Made by a program: the position numbers and the translations under genes. Below, one piece after another: positions 17,487-25,912 of a DNA stretch of 64,000 bases. The stretch is from Flavisphingopyxis soli (GTDB taxonomy: Bacteria; Pseudomonadota; Alphaproteobacteria; Sphingomonadales; Sphingomonadaceae). The stretch spans positions 1,265,001 to 1,329,000 of the forward strand of contig NZ_VOPY01000001.1 in the NCBI RefSeq assembly GCF_007995095.1, given 5' to 3'. Under the pieces are notes generated by a model, which was not told the DNA's origin, searched no databases, and saw nothing but the letters and a program-made list of their open reading frames with translations. Each line of letters starts with the position of its first letter. Position 1 is the stretch's first letter.

Positions 17487-17642
17487 CCCTCGCCCCTTAG
17501 GGGAGAGGACAGCGGAGCTTGGCGCCGCATGCGCTTAGCGCAGCTTGGAGAGGGGCGGCGTCCGGACGCCCCCCTCTCCCAACTTCGTCTAGATGGCTAC
17601 GCCAGCAAGACTTCGTATCCCTCTCCCCTGAAGGGGCGAGGG
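17487..17642. repeat. Cluster of dispersed palindromic repeats in the uvrC-recO spacer
   Basis: Three hairpins fill this spacer: a unit at 17487-17508 (CCCTCGCCCC-TTA-GGGGAGAGG), a hairpin at 17548-17579 whose ends GGAGAGGGG and CCCCTCTCC enclose a perfect GGCGTCCGGACGCC palindrome, and a unit at 17619-17642 (CCCTCTCCCCTGAAGGGG and onward). The last ends eight bases before the recO ATG, so it could occlude or shape recO initiation. The units match those in the trp region. Confidence 0.8.
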
Positions 17643-17649
17643 TTTTAAT

Positions 17650-18396
17650 ATGCCGCGGCTGATCGCCCCTGCCATCGTCTGTTCGGTGCTGGCCAATGGC
17701 GAGCATGGTGCGGTGGCGCGCTTGCTGACGCGCGAGGCGGGGTTGCTGGCGGGCTATGTCCGTGGCGGGCGATCGCGGCGGCTCAAGCCGGTGCTGATCC
17801 CGGGCAACCTGGTCCAGGCCGAGTTTCGCGCGCGGACCGAGGAGCAGCTGGCGCAGCTGACGGTCGAGCTCGAGCACAGCCGCGCGCCGTTGCTCGCCGA
17901 GCCGCTGGCGAGCGCGGCGATCGACTGGACGACGAGCCTCGTTGCCGCCGCACTGCCCGAGGGTCAGCGCTATCCCGAACTGTACGATGCGCTCGGCGGC
18001 GTCCTCGACGCGGTCGAGGCGGCGCCCGCGGCGCGCGGCTGGGCGCAGGCATTGGTCAGTTTCGAGCTACTTCTGCTCGAACGGATCGGCTTCGGGCTCG
18101 ACCTGTCGCGCTGCGCCGCGACCGATGCCAGCGGCGACCTCGCCTATGTCAGCCCCAACAGCGGCGCCGCGGTCTCACGCGCTGGCGCGGTGGGGTATGA
18201 GGCGCGCTTGCTCGCTTTGCCCGCGTTCCTGACCGAGGGCGGGACGGGCGACTGGGAGGCGATTTTCGCGGGGCTGGCGTTGACCGGCCACTTCCTCGCG
18301 CGATCGCCCGTTGCCGAACGCCGCGTCGACGTGATGGAGACGCGCCGGCGGCTGGTCGACCGGCTCAAACGCGTCCACGCCACCGCTTCCCTTTAG
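17650..18396 (+). CDS. recO: DNA repair protein RecO
   Basis: RecO binds single-stranded DNA and helps RecA displace SSB in the RecFOR pathway. The 248-residue protein starts with an OB-fold ([40 protein letters not shown]), followed by an all-helical domain with [20 protein letters not shown]. The usual four-cysteine zinc site is not present, as in many alphaproteobacterial RecO proteins. The start directly follows a palindromic repeat. Confidence 0.93.
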   Translation: MPRLIAPAIVCSVLANGEHGAVARLLTREAGLLAGYVRGGRSRRLKPVLIPGNLVQAEFRARTEEQLAQLTVELEHSRAPLLAEPLASAAIDWTTSLVAAALPEGQRYPELYDALGGVLDAVEAAPAARGWAQALVSFELLLLERIGFGLDLSRCAATDASGDLAYVSPNSGAAVSRAGAVGYEARLLALPAFLTEGGTGDWEAIFAGLALTGHFLARSPVAERRVDVMETRRRLVDRLKRVHATASL

Positions 18397-18460
18397 GGCA
18401 GGGGCCGGGGATGGGGTGGTTCCTCAGGCGACGCATAAACTGGATTTTCCCCACCCCAAC

Positions 18461-18480
18461 CCCTCCCCTGAAAGGGAGGG
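18461..18480. repeat. Dispersed palindromic repeat in the recO-apaG spacer
   Basis: The unit CCCTCCCCTGAAAGGGAGGG is a short hairpin of the same family as those at 1609-1673 and 17487-17642. It lies 64 bases after recO and about 60 before apaG. Flanking sequence (CCCCACCCCAA) is also shared with other copies. Confidence 0.75.
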
Positions 18481-18541
18481 GCTATGGAGCGGCTCCTGCT
18501 CCGAGCTTGACGCTAGGCCCGCCATCCGCGACACTTGGGCC

Positions 18542-18940
18542 ATGAAAGCGTTCTTCCCCTATGCCGAGACGACGGGCGATTGCACCGTCCGCGTGGCTGT
18601 GTCGTACCTTGCCGACCAGTCTTTGCCGAGCCAGGGGCGCTGGTTCTGGGCCTATCATATCCGCATCGAGAACCATGGTCGCGAGACCGTCCAGCTGCTG
18701 TCGCGGCGCTGGTCGATCGTCGACGGTCGCGGCGCGGTGTCCGAAGTCGAGGGCGAAGGCGTCGTCGGCGACCAGCCGGTGATCGAGCCGGGGCAAAGCT
18801 ATGACTATGTTTCGGGCTGCCCGCTCGGCACGCCGACCGGGGCTATGCAGGGCGCCTATGTCATGGCCGACAGCGAGGGCGAGGAATTCGTCATCGCGGT
18901 GCCGCGCTTTCCGCTGACCGCCTCGATGGCGCAAAACTGA
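18542..18940 (+). CDS. apaG: ApaG domain protein
   Basis: A 132-residue single-domain protein with the ApaG fold, an Fn3-like beta sandwich also called DUF525. Diagnostic segments are FFPYAETTGDCTVRVAVSYL, FWAYHIRIENHGRETVQLLSRRW and the GVVGDQPVIEPGQSYDYVSG core. ApaG is linked to cobalt resistance and magnesium efflux phenotypes in enterics; its molecular function is unsettled. I chose the ATG at 18542 because homologues start about there; the frame extends upstream into repeat DNA. Confidence 0.93.
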   Translation: MKAFFPYAETTGDCTVRVAVSYLADQSLPSQGRWFWAYHIRIENHGRETVQLLSRRWSIVDGRGAVSEVEGEGVVGDQPVIEPGQSYDYVSGCPLGTPTGAMQGAYVMADSEGEEFVIAVPRFPLTASMAQN

Positions 18941-18959
18941 TCGCCGCGGCGCGACCGCA

Positions 18960-19514
18960 ATGACGACATTGCCCATTTTGACGACCGAACGGTTGCGCCT
19001 GCGCGCGCTCCGTCCCGACGATGCCGAGAGCCTGCACAATGCGTTCGGCGATGTCGAGCTGATGACCTGGTGGTCGAGCGCCCCCGATGCGACGGTCGAC
19101 GACACGCGGCGCCGCGTTGCCGCCAATAGCGACAGCGACGCCTATCCGACCTGGGCGGTCACGCTGGCCGACGATGATCGCGCGCTCGGCTGGGTCGTGT
19201 TCATCCCGCGGCGGAGCGGCATTCGCGAAATCGGCTATATCATGCGCCGCGACGCCTGGGGGCAGGGCTATGCCCGCGAGGCGGTCTCGGCGGTGATCGA
19301 CTATGGTTTCGGCGATCTCGGCCTGCGGCGGATCATCGCCGATACCGACCCCGACAATGCGGGATCGAACCGGCTGCTCGAGACGCTGGGGTTCACCCGC
19401 GAAGGCCGTCTGCGTGCCGAATGGGAGACGCATATCGGCGTGCGCGATAGCTTCATCTGGGGGCTGCTCGCCGACGAATGGCGCGTCAGTCGGACGCCGC
19501 CACGAGGCGAATAG
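18960..19514 (+). CDS. RimJ/RimL-type GNAT acetyltransferase
   Basis: A 184-residue enzyme of the RimJ/RimL branch: the N-terminal LTTERLRLRALRPDDAESL, the central EIGYIMRRDAWGQGYAREAV (acetyl-CoA loop W-G-Q-G-Y-A) and the C-terminal DNAGSNRLLETLGFTREGRLR. This branch acetylates protein N-termini or small amines; the substrate here cannot be read from sequence. Its last 29 bases overlap the 3' end of the convergent hydrolase gene. Confidence 0.9.
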   Translation: MTTLPILTTERLRLRALRPDDAESLHNAFGDVELMTWWSSAPDATVDDTRRRVAANSDSDAYPTWAVTLADDDRALGWVVFIPRRSGIREIGYIMRRDAWGQGYAREAVSAVIDYGFGDLGLRRIIADTDPDNAGSNRLLETLGFTREGRLRAEWETHIGVRDSFIWGLLADEWRVSRTPPRGE

Positions 19515-20799
19515 CGCGCGAGGCGATGAGGAACATCTTGCCGTCGGAAAGCGGCGCGGCCGGATCGTTCCAGCTGGCCGAGACGGCGTACCAGCGTCCG
19601 GCCTTGTCGCGCAGCAGGTAGCTCGTGTTGAGCACACCCGATTCCGAGCCGCCCTTGTAACCGACATAGGCGAATTCCTGAGCGACCTGATCGGCGACAC
19701 CGGCGTTGATCGCGAGGATGTCGCGCGTCGCCTGGTCGCCGTTGCGACGCAGCCAGTCCATCACGCGGACGAGGTCCTCGGGCGAGGCGAACCATTCGAT
19801 GCTGTCGATCCAGCGCGGGTTGCCGCTGAAGCGGTCGGCCTCGATCGTCGCGCGATCGACGCGGGCGATCTGCGGCAGCAGCGCGCGCCGCGCCGCCTCG
19901 TTGCCGGCCATGTAGGCTTCGGCAAGACTCTCGTCGGTTGTGCCCTTGAGCGCGAACATGTCGTAGGTCGACAGCATTGGCCGGTTCGACGCGGCGTGGG
20001 CGTTGCCCGCGGCAACCATCATCGCCTCGACATTGTCGCGGCCAAGCGTGGCAAGCAGCGTGTCGGTCGCGGTGTTGTCGCTGATCGAGATCATCAGCCC
20101 GGCGAGCGTATGGAGCGTCAGCGGCGACCCCTGGGGCCAGTTCTGCAACATGCCAGAGGGCAGCGAGCGCCGGTCGAGCGTGACGACGTCGTCCCAATGG
20201 CGCGTCCCCGCCGCGATCTGCCGTGACAGTTCGGCAAGGATGTAGAGCTTGAATGTCGATCCGATCGCGGTCGCCTGATCGCCGCGCTCGCGGACCAGCC
20301 AGGTCGGACCGCTCTCGTCAAGCCGCGCGACCGCGAGCGATGCATGGCCGGGCAGCGCGCGCAGGTCGGCAACGACCTTGGCCATGTCGTCGCCGATCGT
20401 CTCACTGCCCTTGAACAGCAGCGTCGTGATCCGGTGCGGCGCATTGGGTTCGATGCCGATGTCGAAAGTCGCGACCGCCCGGGTGAAGGCAATGCGGACG
20501 GTGGCACTGTTTTCGCCCTGTTCGGCAATGCTTTCGATGCCGACGGGGTCGCCGAGTTCGGCCTTGAGCTGCCCGGTGATCTCGACGAGCTTTGCGGGCG
20601 GCAATTGCGCCAGCAGCGATGGCGCGAAAACCTCGGCAATGTCCGCCTTGCCGCCGAACAGGGCGACGATGCTGTTGGCGCGCAGGGTCAACGGGCCGGC
20701 GGTTTGCTGTGCCGCGACCGGCATCGGCAATGTGACGAGAGCCGCCGTGCCTGTCGCCATTGCGAGGCTGGCGAGGAAGCGTGCGGAGGAGCGAAGCAT
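19486..20799 (-). CDS. Class A beta-lactamase-fold serine hydrolase with N-terminal DUF3887-like region
   Basis: A 437-residue exported protein with a signal peptide (to VAAQ near residue 31), a region of about 100 residues resembling DUF3887-type Cpg domains (residues ~38-130), and a serine beta-lactamase-fold domain. Catalytic motifs are S181-T-F-K184, S240-D-N242 and K382-G-G384. I cannot find the class A E-x-x-L-N omega-loop glutamate, so true penicillinase activity is doubtful; an esterase, peptidase or D,D-hydrolase role is as likely. It converges on the GNAT gene with a 29-base overlap, and its promoter region holds palindromes. Confidence 0.85.
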   Translation of the reverse strand: MLRSSARFLASLAMATGTAALVTLPMPVAAQQTAGPLTLRANSIVALFGGKADIAEVFAPSLLAQLPPAKLVEITGQLKAELGDPVGIESIAEQGENSATVRIAFTRAVATFDIGIEPNAPHRITTLLFKGSETIGDDMAKVVADLRALPGHASLAVARLDESGPTWLVRERGDQATAIGSTFKLYILAELSRQIAAGTRHWDDVVTLDRRSLPSGMLQNWPQGSPLTLHTLAGLMISISDNTATDTLLATLGRDNVEAMMVAAGNAHAASNRPMLSTYDMFALKGTTDESLAEAYMAGNEAARRALLPQIARVDRATIEADRFSGNPRWIDSIEWFASPEDLVRVMDWLRRNGDQATRDILAINAGVADQVAQEFAYVGYKGGSESGVLNTSYLLRDKAGRWYAVSASWNDPAAPLSDGKMFLIASRAIRLVAASD

Positions 20800-20827
20800 A
20801 TGAAAACCTTTTGAATATCAGGCGCGT

Positions 20828-20863
20828 GTATTATTAGCCTAATACGTCCAGACAGTCTGTCAA
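20828..20863 (-). promoter_or_regulatory. Candidate promoter with two palindromes upstream of the serine hydrolase
   Basis: Reading leftward, a TTGACA (20863-20858) is followed by AT-rich sequence containing TAATAAT-like elements. Two short perfect palindromes overlap it: GACAG-T-CTGTC at 20851-20861, sharing bases with the TTGACA, and TATTAG-C-CTAATA at 20832-20844. They lie 33-62 bases before the ATG at 20799. Their placement suggests operator control, for example by a TetR-type repressor, but no regulator gene is adjacent. Confidence 0.35.
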
Positions 20864-20905
20864 CCGTCGCTGGGCAGGCAACGGTCGCACCCGCGGCAAG
20901 CAGCG

Positions 20906-22909
20906 TCAGGCGTCGATCGCGTCTTCTTCGAGGCTGGCGGCGTTGGCCTGGATGAAGGCGAAACGGTGCGCGGGGTTGGTCCCCATCAGCCGGTCGACGA
21001 GGTCCTTGACCCCGGCGCGCTGCTCATATTCCTGCGGCAGCGTGATGCGGATCAGGCCGCGCGTTTCGGGTGCCATCGTCGTTTCGCGCAATTGCTGCGG
21101 GTTCATCTCGCCGAGACCCTTGAAGCGGCTGACCTCGACCTTCTTGCCCTTGAACTCGGTCGCCTCGAGCTCGGCGCGGTGCGCGTCGTCGCGGGCGTAG
21201 GCGCTCTTGGCTCCGGCAACGAGGCGATAGAGCGGCGGCTGGGCAAGGAAGAGGTGCCCGCGTTTGACGATGTCGGGCATTTCCTGGAAGAAAAAGGTCA
21301 TCAGCAAGGTCGCGATATGCGCGCCGTCGACATCGGCGTCGGTCATGATGACGACGCGTTCGTAGCGCAGCTGGTCGGCGTCGCAGTCCTTGCGCGTGCC
21401 GCAACCGAGCGCGAGCGTCAGGTCGGCGATTTCCTGGTTGGCCATGATCTTGGCGTTGGTTGCGCTGGCGACGTTGAGGATCTTGCCGCGGATCGGCAGG
21501 ATCGCCTGCGTCTTGCGGTTGCGCGCCTGCTTGGCGCTGCCGCCGGCGCTGTCGCCTTCGACGATGAACAGTTCGGTGCCCGCGCTGTCGTCGTTGGCGC
21601 AATCGGTGAGCTTGCCGGGCAGGCGGACCTTGCGGCCCGAGGTCGCGGTCTTGCGCTTGACCTCGCGCTCCTGCTTGCGGCGCAGGCGCTCGTCCATCCG
21701 TTCCATGACATAGCCGAGCAGCGCCTTGCCGCGGTCCATGTTGTCGGCGAGGAAATGGTCGAAATGGTCGCGCATGGCGTTCTCGACCATCCGTGCCGCC
21801 TCGGGGCTGGTCAGGCGGTCCTTGGTCTGGCTCTGGAACTGCGGGTCGCGGATGAAGACGCTGAGCATCAGCTCGGCCCCGGTGACGATGTCCTCGGCCG
21901 AGATGTCCTTCGACTTCTTCGCGCCGACAAGATCGCCAAAGGCGCGGATGCCCTTGGTCAGCGCGGCGCGCAGCCCGGTTTCGTGCGTGCCGCCGTCGGG
22001 GGTCGGCACGGTGTTGCAATACCAGCTATACGACCCGTCCGAATAGAGCGGCCAGGCGACTGCCCATTCGACGCGGCCGCCCGACTGGCCGCTCTCGGTA
22101 TCGGGGAAGTCCTGCGATCCCGAAAAGAACTCGGTCGTCGCACAGGCGCGCTCGCCGACCTGTTCGGCGAGATGATCGGTCAGGCCGCCGGGAAACTGGA
22201 ACACGCCTTCGGCAGGCGTGTCGTCGGTGATGAGATCGGGATCGCATCTCCAGCGGATCTCTACGCCCGCGAACAGATAGGCCTTTGACCGCGCCATGCG
22301 GTAGAGGCGCGCGGGCTTGAACTTCGCGCCCTCGCCGAAGATTTCGAGGTCGGGGGTAAAGGCGATCGTCGTGCCGCGGCGATTGGGTGTCGGGCCGACC
22401 TTTTCGAGCGGGCCGAGGGCCAGGCCGCGCGCGAAGCTCTGACGATAGAGCGTCTTGTCGCGGGCGACTTCGACGACGGTGTCGCTCGACAGCGCGTTGA
22501 CGACGCTGACGCCGACGCCGTGCAGGCCGCCCGATGTGGCATAGGCCTTGCCGGCGAACTTGCCGCCCGAATGGAGCGTGGTCATGATGACCTCGAGCGC
22601 CGACTTGTCGGGGAATTTGGGATGCGCATCGACCGGGATGCCGCGGCCATTGTCGGCGACGGTCAGGCGGTTGTTCGCCTCGAGCGTGATCTCGATGCGG
22701 TTGGCGTGGCCCGCGACCGCCTCGTCCATCGAGTTGTCGATGACTTCGGCGGCGAGATGGTGGAGCGCACGCTCGTCGATCCCTCCGATATACATGCCGG
22801 GACGGCGACGCACGGGCTCGAGCCCTTCGAGCACCTCGATCGAGGATGCGTCGTAATCGGATTTAGCGGTTGGAGCGCCCCCCAAGGCGCCGAAAAGATC
22901 GTCGGCCAT
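20906..22909 (-). CDS. parE: DNA topoisomerase IV subunit B
   Basis: ParE is the ATPase subunit of topoisomerase IV, which decatenates chromosomes. The 667-residue protein has the GHKL ATPase domain (AAEVIDNSMDEAVAGHA; TVADNGRGIPVD; GGLHGVGVSVVNALS), the transducer domain, and the TOPRIM domain with EGDSAGGSAKQARNRKTQAI and DADVDGAHI. It is shorter than GyrB of this group and lacks the long GyrB insert, supporting ParE. It is transcribed away from the sulfatase-fold gene, 39 bases further along the same strand. Confidence 0.95.
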   Translation of the reverse strand: MADDLFGALGGAPTAKSDYDASSIEVLEGLEPVRRRPGMYIGGIDERALHHLAAEVIDNSMDEAVAGHANRIEITLEANNRLTVADNGRGIPVDAHPKFPDKSALEVIMTTLHSGGKFAGKAYATSGGLHGVGVSVVNALSSDTVVEVARDKTLYRQSFARGLALGPLEKVGPTPNRRGTTIAFTPDLEIFGEGAKFKPARLYRMARSKAYLFAGVEIRWRCDPDLITDDTPAEGVFQFPGGLTDHLAEQVGERACATTEFFSGSQDFPDTESGQSGGRVEWAVAWPLYSDGSYSWYCNTVPTPDGGTHETGLRAALTKGIRAFGDLVGAKKSKDISAEDIVTGAELMLSVFIRDPQFQSQTKDRLTSPEAARMVENAMRDHFDHFLADNMDRGKALLGYVMERMDERLRRKQEREVKRKTATSGRKVRLPGKLTDCANDDSAGTELFIVEGDSAGGSAKQARNRKTQAILPIRGKILNVASATNAKIMANQEIADLTLALGCGTRKDCDADQLRYERVVIMTDADVDGAHIATLLMTFFFQEMPDIVKRGHLFLAQPPLYRLVAGAKSAYARDDAHRAELEATEFKGKKVEVSRFKGLGEMNPQQLRETTMAPETRGLIRITLPQEYEQRAGVKDLVDRLMGTNPAHRFAFIQANAASLEEDAIDA

Positions 22910-22948
22910 GACACCGGCTATAGGGGGCGGGGAGTCGGCCCCGCAAGG

Positions 22949-24952
22949 TCAATCTGGCGCGCTGGTCGGGGTTTTGCGATGCGCCTGCCAGCGCGCGTTC
23001 GACCACAGGTCGATGAGCGCACGCGCGCGGCGCTTCTGCGTCCGATTCAACGCATCGTCGGTCAGCTCGCTATGGCCGCCGTCGAACGACCAGGTGCCGC
23101 GTTCGGGATTGTAGCCGATCCGCCCCGACGCATCGACCAGCCCGATCCGCGCGGGCGTGTCGAGATCGCCGATATGCTGAAGCACGGGGCGTTCGGGCAG
23201 GCGCGGCGGCCGGTTGGAGAGGATGTCGACGAGCAGGTCGCGTAGATCCCACAGGCCGGCGAATTTTCCCTCGACGCCGCGCACGTTGGTCACCGCGACG
23301 GTCCGCGTCTGGCTGTCGTTGAGCATGTGGCCGTGACCAAGGAAGCCGTCGTCGAGGAGCGATTCGCCGTGGTCGCCGACAACGAGCAGGACGGTGTTGT
23401 CCCATTGTCCCGAGGCCTTGAGCCGGGTGATCAATGCACCCAGCGCGGCATCGGACCAGGCGACCGCGTTGTAATAGGTCCGTGCGAGCGTGGCGCGATC
23501 GGTGCCGTCGGTGATTGCGCTGCGCGACAGCGGCGACGGCTCGACGAGGTTTTCCATGCCGTCGTGCCAATAGGGAAAGTGCGGCGACTGGAAATTGAAA
23601 TAGGCGAACAACGGGCGGTCGGTCGGCGCCTTGCCGAGCCGTGCGTCATAGGCCGCGAGCAGGCGTTTCTCGTCGACCAGCAGCGATCCTTCGGCGGCGA
23701 ACGCGCCCGCGCGCTGGTCCTGCAAGACGTGCGCGTCGACCATCGGGTCGGCGGCGGCGCGCATGCCGGTGACCGCGGCGATACCGCCGAAGCTTTCGGG
23801 CTGGCCCGAAAAGACCGCGACGCGATAGCCGGTACGCTTGAGCAGCGGGAACAGCGAGGCGCCCGGATGGGTCGGGGCGATCTCACCGGTGAACAGGCTC
23901 TTGAGCGAGGCGGTGGTGAAGCCGACATGGCTGTAGGCGGGAAAATGGCTGCCCTGGCGGGCGAGCGCCTCGAGATTGGGCGCGACGACCTTGCCGTGGA
24001 CGCGCATTCCCAAAACGTCGCCGCGCATGCTTTCGATGACGACGATGACCAGGTTCTTGGGCTGCGCGGGCAAGGCGAGCCTGGCATGTGGGTGGGGCGC
24101 GACGACCGCGGTGAAATCGCCGCCGATGCCGTCCTCGTCGCGGCCGTTGTCGGGAATGTCGAGCGCGAAGGGATAGCGCGCGGCGTCGAACGGTGCGGGG
24201 TCGCGCGTGAGGCCGAAGACGCCATAGCCGTCGCGGTCGAAATCGGTCGCGAGATCGAGCACGCCGCGCACGGCGGCGAGCGTGACGAAGCGTTCGGCAA
24301 CGAAGCGCGTGTCGCCGATCCGGTCGGCGATGGCCATCAGCGGAACGAGGGCGACGAGCCCGGCGGCAAAAGCGATCCGCCAGCGGCGCGAGACGCGATA
24401 GAGGCGGCGTGAGGCTGGGGCATCGCGCCGCGCCGCCCAGCGCATCGCCCATGCTGCAAAAACGATGGCTGCTGCCGCCAGCGCGATCGCCAGGCCCTGT
24501 CCGGCGAGGATGTAGAGCAGCGCGTCGGTCATGCTGCCGCCGCCGAGATCGCGCATCACGCGAAAGCTCATCGCATCGGAAATATAGCGCATCACCTCGT
24601 AGCGCGCGACGATCAGCGCGACGAGGATGCCTGGTACGAGCAGGCCGAGGTTGAAGACGAACAGGAGCCCGTTCCAGCGGCGGCGGTGAAGCTTGACGAC
24701 GATCCACGCGACCGCGGCGGCGAACAGCAGGTTGCCGAGTAGCAGCAGCGGCGCGAACGCGGCCCATTCGATCGGCGTGTCGAGCGTGCGCGATGCACCG
24801 AAGCCGCCGGTAAAGACGCCGAACTTGCGGTTCGCGAGGCCGAGCTCGAGAAAGCTCGGCACGGCGAACAGCACAATGAAGGCCGCGCCACGCCATGCAG
24901 GCGCCACGGCGCGCTGCGGCGTGCGCATATTTGCTGTTCGATTCCCGGCCAT
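22949..24952 (-). CDS. Membrane sulfatase-fold phospho(glycero)transferase, LtaS/OpgB-like
   Basis: A 667-residue protein with an N-terminal block of about five transmembrane helices (residues ~20-200) and a periplasmic alkaline-phosphatase/sulfatase domain. The domain opens with LVIVVIESMRGDVLGM (metal site), contains the probable nucleophile threonine in SHVGFTTASLKSLFTGE, and has the metal-binding VVGDHGESLLDDGFLGHG. This layout matches lipoteichoic acid synthase and osmoregulated glucan phosphoglycerol transferases. In a Gram-negative bacterium a glucan or lipid phospho-group transferase is the likelier job. The start at 24952 or an ATG eight codons later is possible. Confidence 0.82.
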   Translation of the reverse strand: MAGNRTANMRTPQRAVAPAWRGAAFIVLFAVPSFLELGLANRKFGVFTGGFGASRTLDTPIEWAAFAPLLLLGNLLFAAAVAWIVVKLHRRRWNGLLFVFNLGLLVPGILVALIVARYEVMRYISDAMSFRVMRDLGGGSMTDALLYILAGQGLAIALAAAAIVFAAWAMRWAARRDAPASRRLYRVSRRWRIAFAAGLVALVPLMAIADRIGDTRFVAERFVTLAAVRGVLDLATDFDRDGYGVFGLTRDPAPFDAARYPFALDIPDNGRDEDGIGGDFTAVVAPHPHARLALPAQPKNLVIVVIESMRGDVLGMRVHGKVVAPNLEALARQGSHFPAYSHVGFTTASLKSLFTGEIAPTHPGASLFPLLKRTGYRVAVFSGQPESFGGIAAVTGMRAAADPMVDAHVLQDQRAGAFAAEGSLLVDEKRLLAAYDARLGKAPTDRPLFAYFNFQSPHFPYWHDGMENLVEPSPLSRSAITDGTDRATLARTYYNAVAWSDAALGALITRLKASGQWDNTVLLVVGDHGESLLDDGFLGHGHMLNDSQTRTVAVTNVRGVEGKFAGLWDLRDLLVDILSNRPPRLPERPVLQHIGDLDTPARIGLVDASGRIGYNPERGTWSFDGGHSELTDDALNRTQKRRARALIDLWSNARWQAHRKTPTSAPD

Positions 24953-25120
24953 AGCCCCCCTTAATGCGGGGAGGTAAATATCGCGTTTTCCACTGTCAAA
25001 CGCCGCGACGCTGATCTCGCGTTGCCCCGTCGACCGCGATGAGTGGATCGCTTGACCGTTATTTACTGCCTGACTATCATCGCTTTAGCTCGGTTTTACG
25101 GTGAGCGTGGGGGAGGAAAT

Positions 25121-25804
25121 ATGCCAGCATCGATCTTCATGCGGGCGCGTCATGCGTTCGCCGCCAACCTGGAACTCGGACTGTCCGGTGCCGAGCAACG
25201 CAACCAGGCGAGCTTGGCGCGCTATTCGGTGCGCGAGGTCGAGCAGGCCGAAGACGATGCCCGCGACCAGCGCTTCGCCGCCGAACGCCGCCGCGACGCG
25301 GCCGAACAGCGCGAGGCCGAATTGGCCAAGGACATCGCCGAATGGGGCGAGAAGGCCGAATATTCGCTGTCGAAGGACCGCGAGGACCTCGCGCGTGCAG
25401 CCTTTGCGCGCCAGATCGACCTGGAACGCGAGCAGGCGCGACAAGGCGAGACCAAGGCGCAAGCCAAGCGCGAGATCAAGCGGCTGCAGGCGCTAGGCGA
25501 AGCCTTGGCGCAGCGTCGCCAGGAAATGGCGGAACAGCTGCGCTCGGCGACGGCCGATCGGGGAAGCTCGTTTGCGCGTGACGACGGAGCCGGGTGCGAC
25601 ACGGTCGAGCAGACCGTGGCCAAGGCCGAACAGCGCTTCGCCCGGATTATGGACGACCTCACCCGCGATCCGCCGGCGTCGAGCGACGACAAGGCGGCTT
25701 TCGCGGAAATCGATGCGATTCGCCGTGAAGACGCAGTCTCGCAGCGGCTCGCGGCTATGAAGTCGGGCAGCGCCAAGGCCAAAGCCGGTAAGAAAAAACG
25801 CTAG
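25121..25804 (+). CDS. PspA/IM30 family coiled-coil protein
   Basis: A 227-residue protein that is almost entirely charged coiled coil, with the PspA-family arrangement of an N-terminal amphipathic helix (MPASIFMRARHAFAANLEL) then long Glu/Arg/Ala helices and a basic tail ending KAKAGKKKR. PspA/IM30 proteins coat and stabilise stressed inner membranes. The ATG at 25121 has a very strong GGGGGAGGAA site; the frame runs upstream without support. No pspB, pspC or pspF lies nearby, so regulation differs from enterics. Confidence 0.7.
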   Translation: MPASIFMRARHAFAANLELGLSGAEQRNQASLARYSVREVEQAEDDARDQRFAAERRRDAAEQREAELAKDIAEWGEKAEYSLSKDREDLARAAFARQIDLEREQARQGETKAQAKREIKRLQALGEALAQRRQEMAEQLRSATADRGSSFARDDGAGCDTVEQTVAKAEQRFARIMDDLTRDPPASSDDKAAFAEIDAIRREDAVSQRLAAMKSGSAKAKAGKKKR

Positions 25805-25855
25805 ACTTGCCAGTGCTGCGTTGAATTCAGCGCGCCGACGAAGGGCAGGAAGCGA

Positions 25856-25880
25856 CGCCCTCCCGAACGCGGGGAGGGCG
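25856..25880. terminator. Weak bidirectional hairpin between the PspA-like gene and gcrA
   Basis: A nine-base-pair stem, CGCCCTCCC with GGGAGGGCG, closes a seven-base loop between two convergent genes. Neither side has a clear T-tract, so termination is only suggested by position. Confidence 0.35.
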
Positions 25881-25912
25881 CGCATTCGTGCGTGCCCGAT
25901 CGGCGTGGCGGG

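Noticed and set aside
15419-17530. 703-codon open frame on the minus strand opposite uvrC
   Set aside because: It is the mirror of a strongly conserved uvrC gene in high-GC DNA; the translation is Arg/Asp/Leu-rich without any family pattern.
17397-17648. Plus-strand frame running from the uvrC end through the repeat cluster
   Set aside because: It translates palindromic repeats and overlaps uvrC out of frame.
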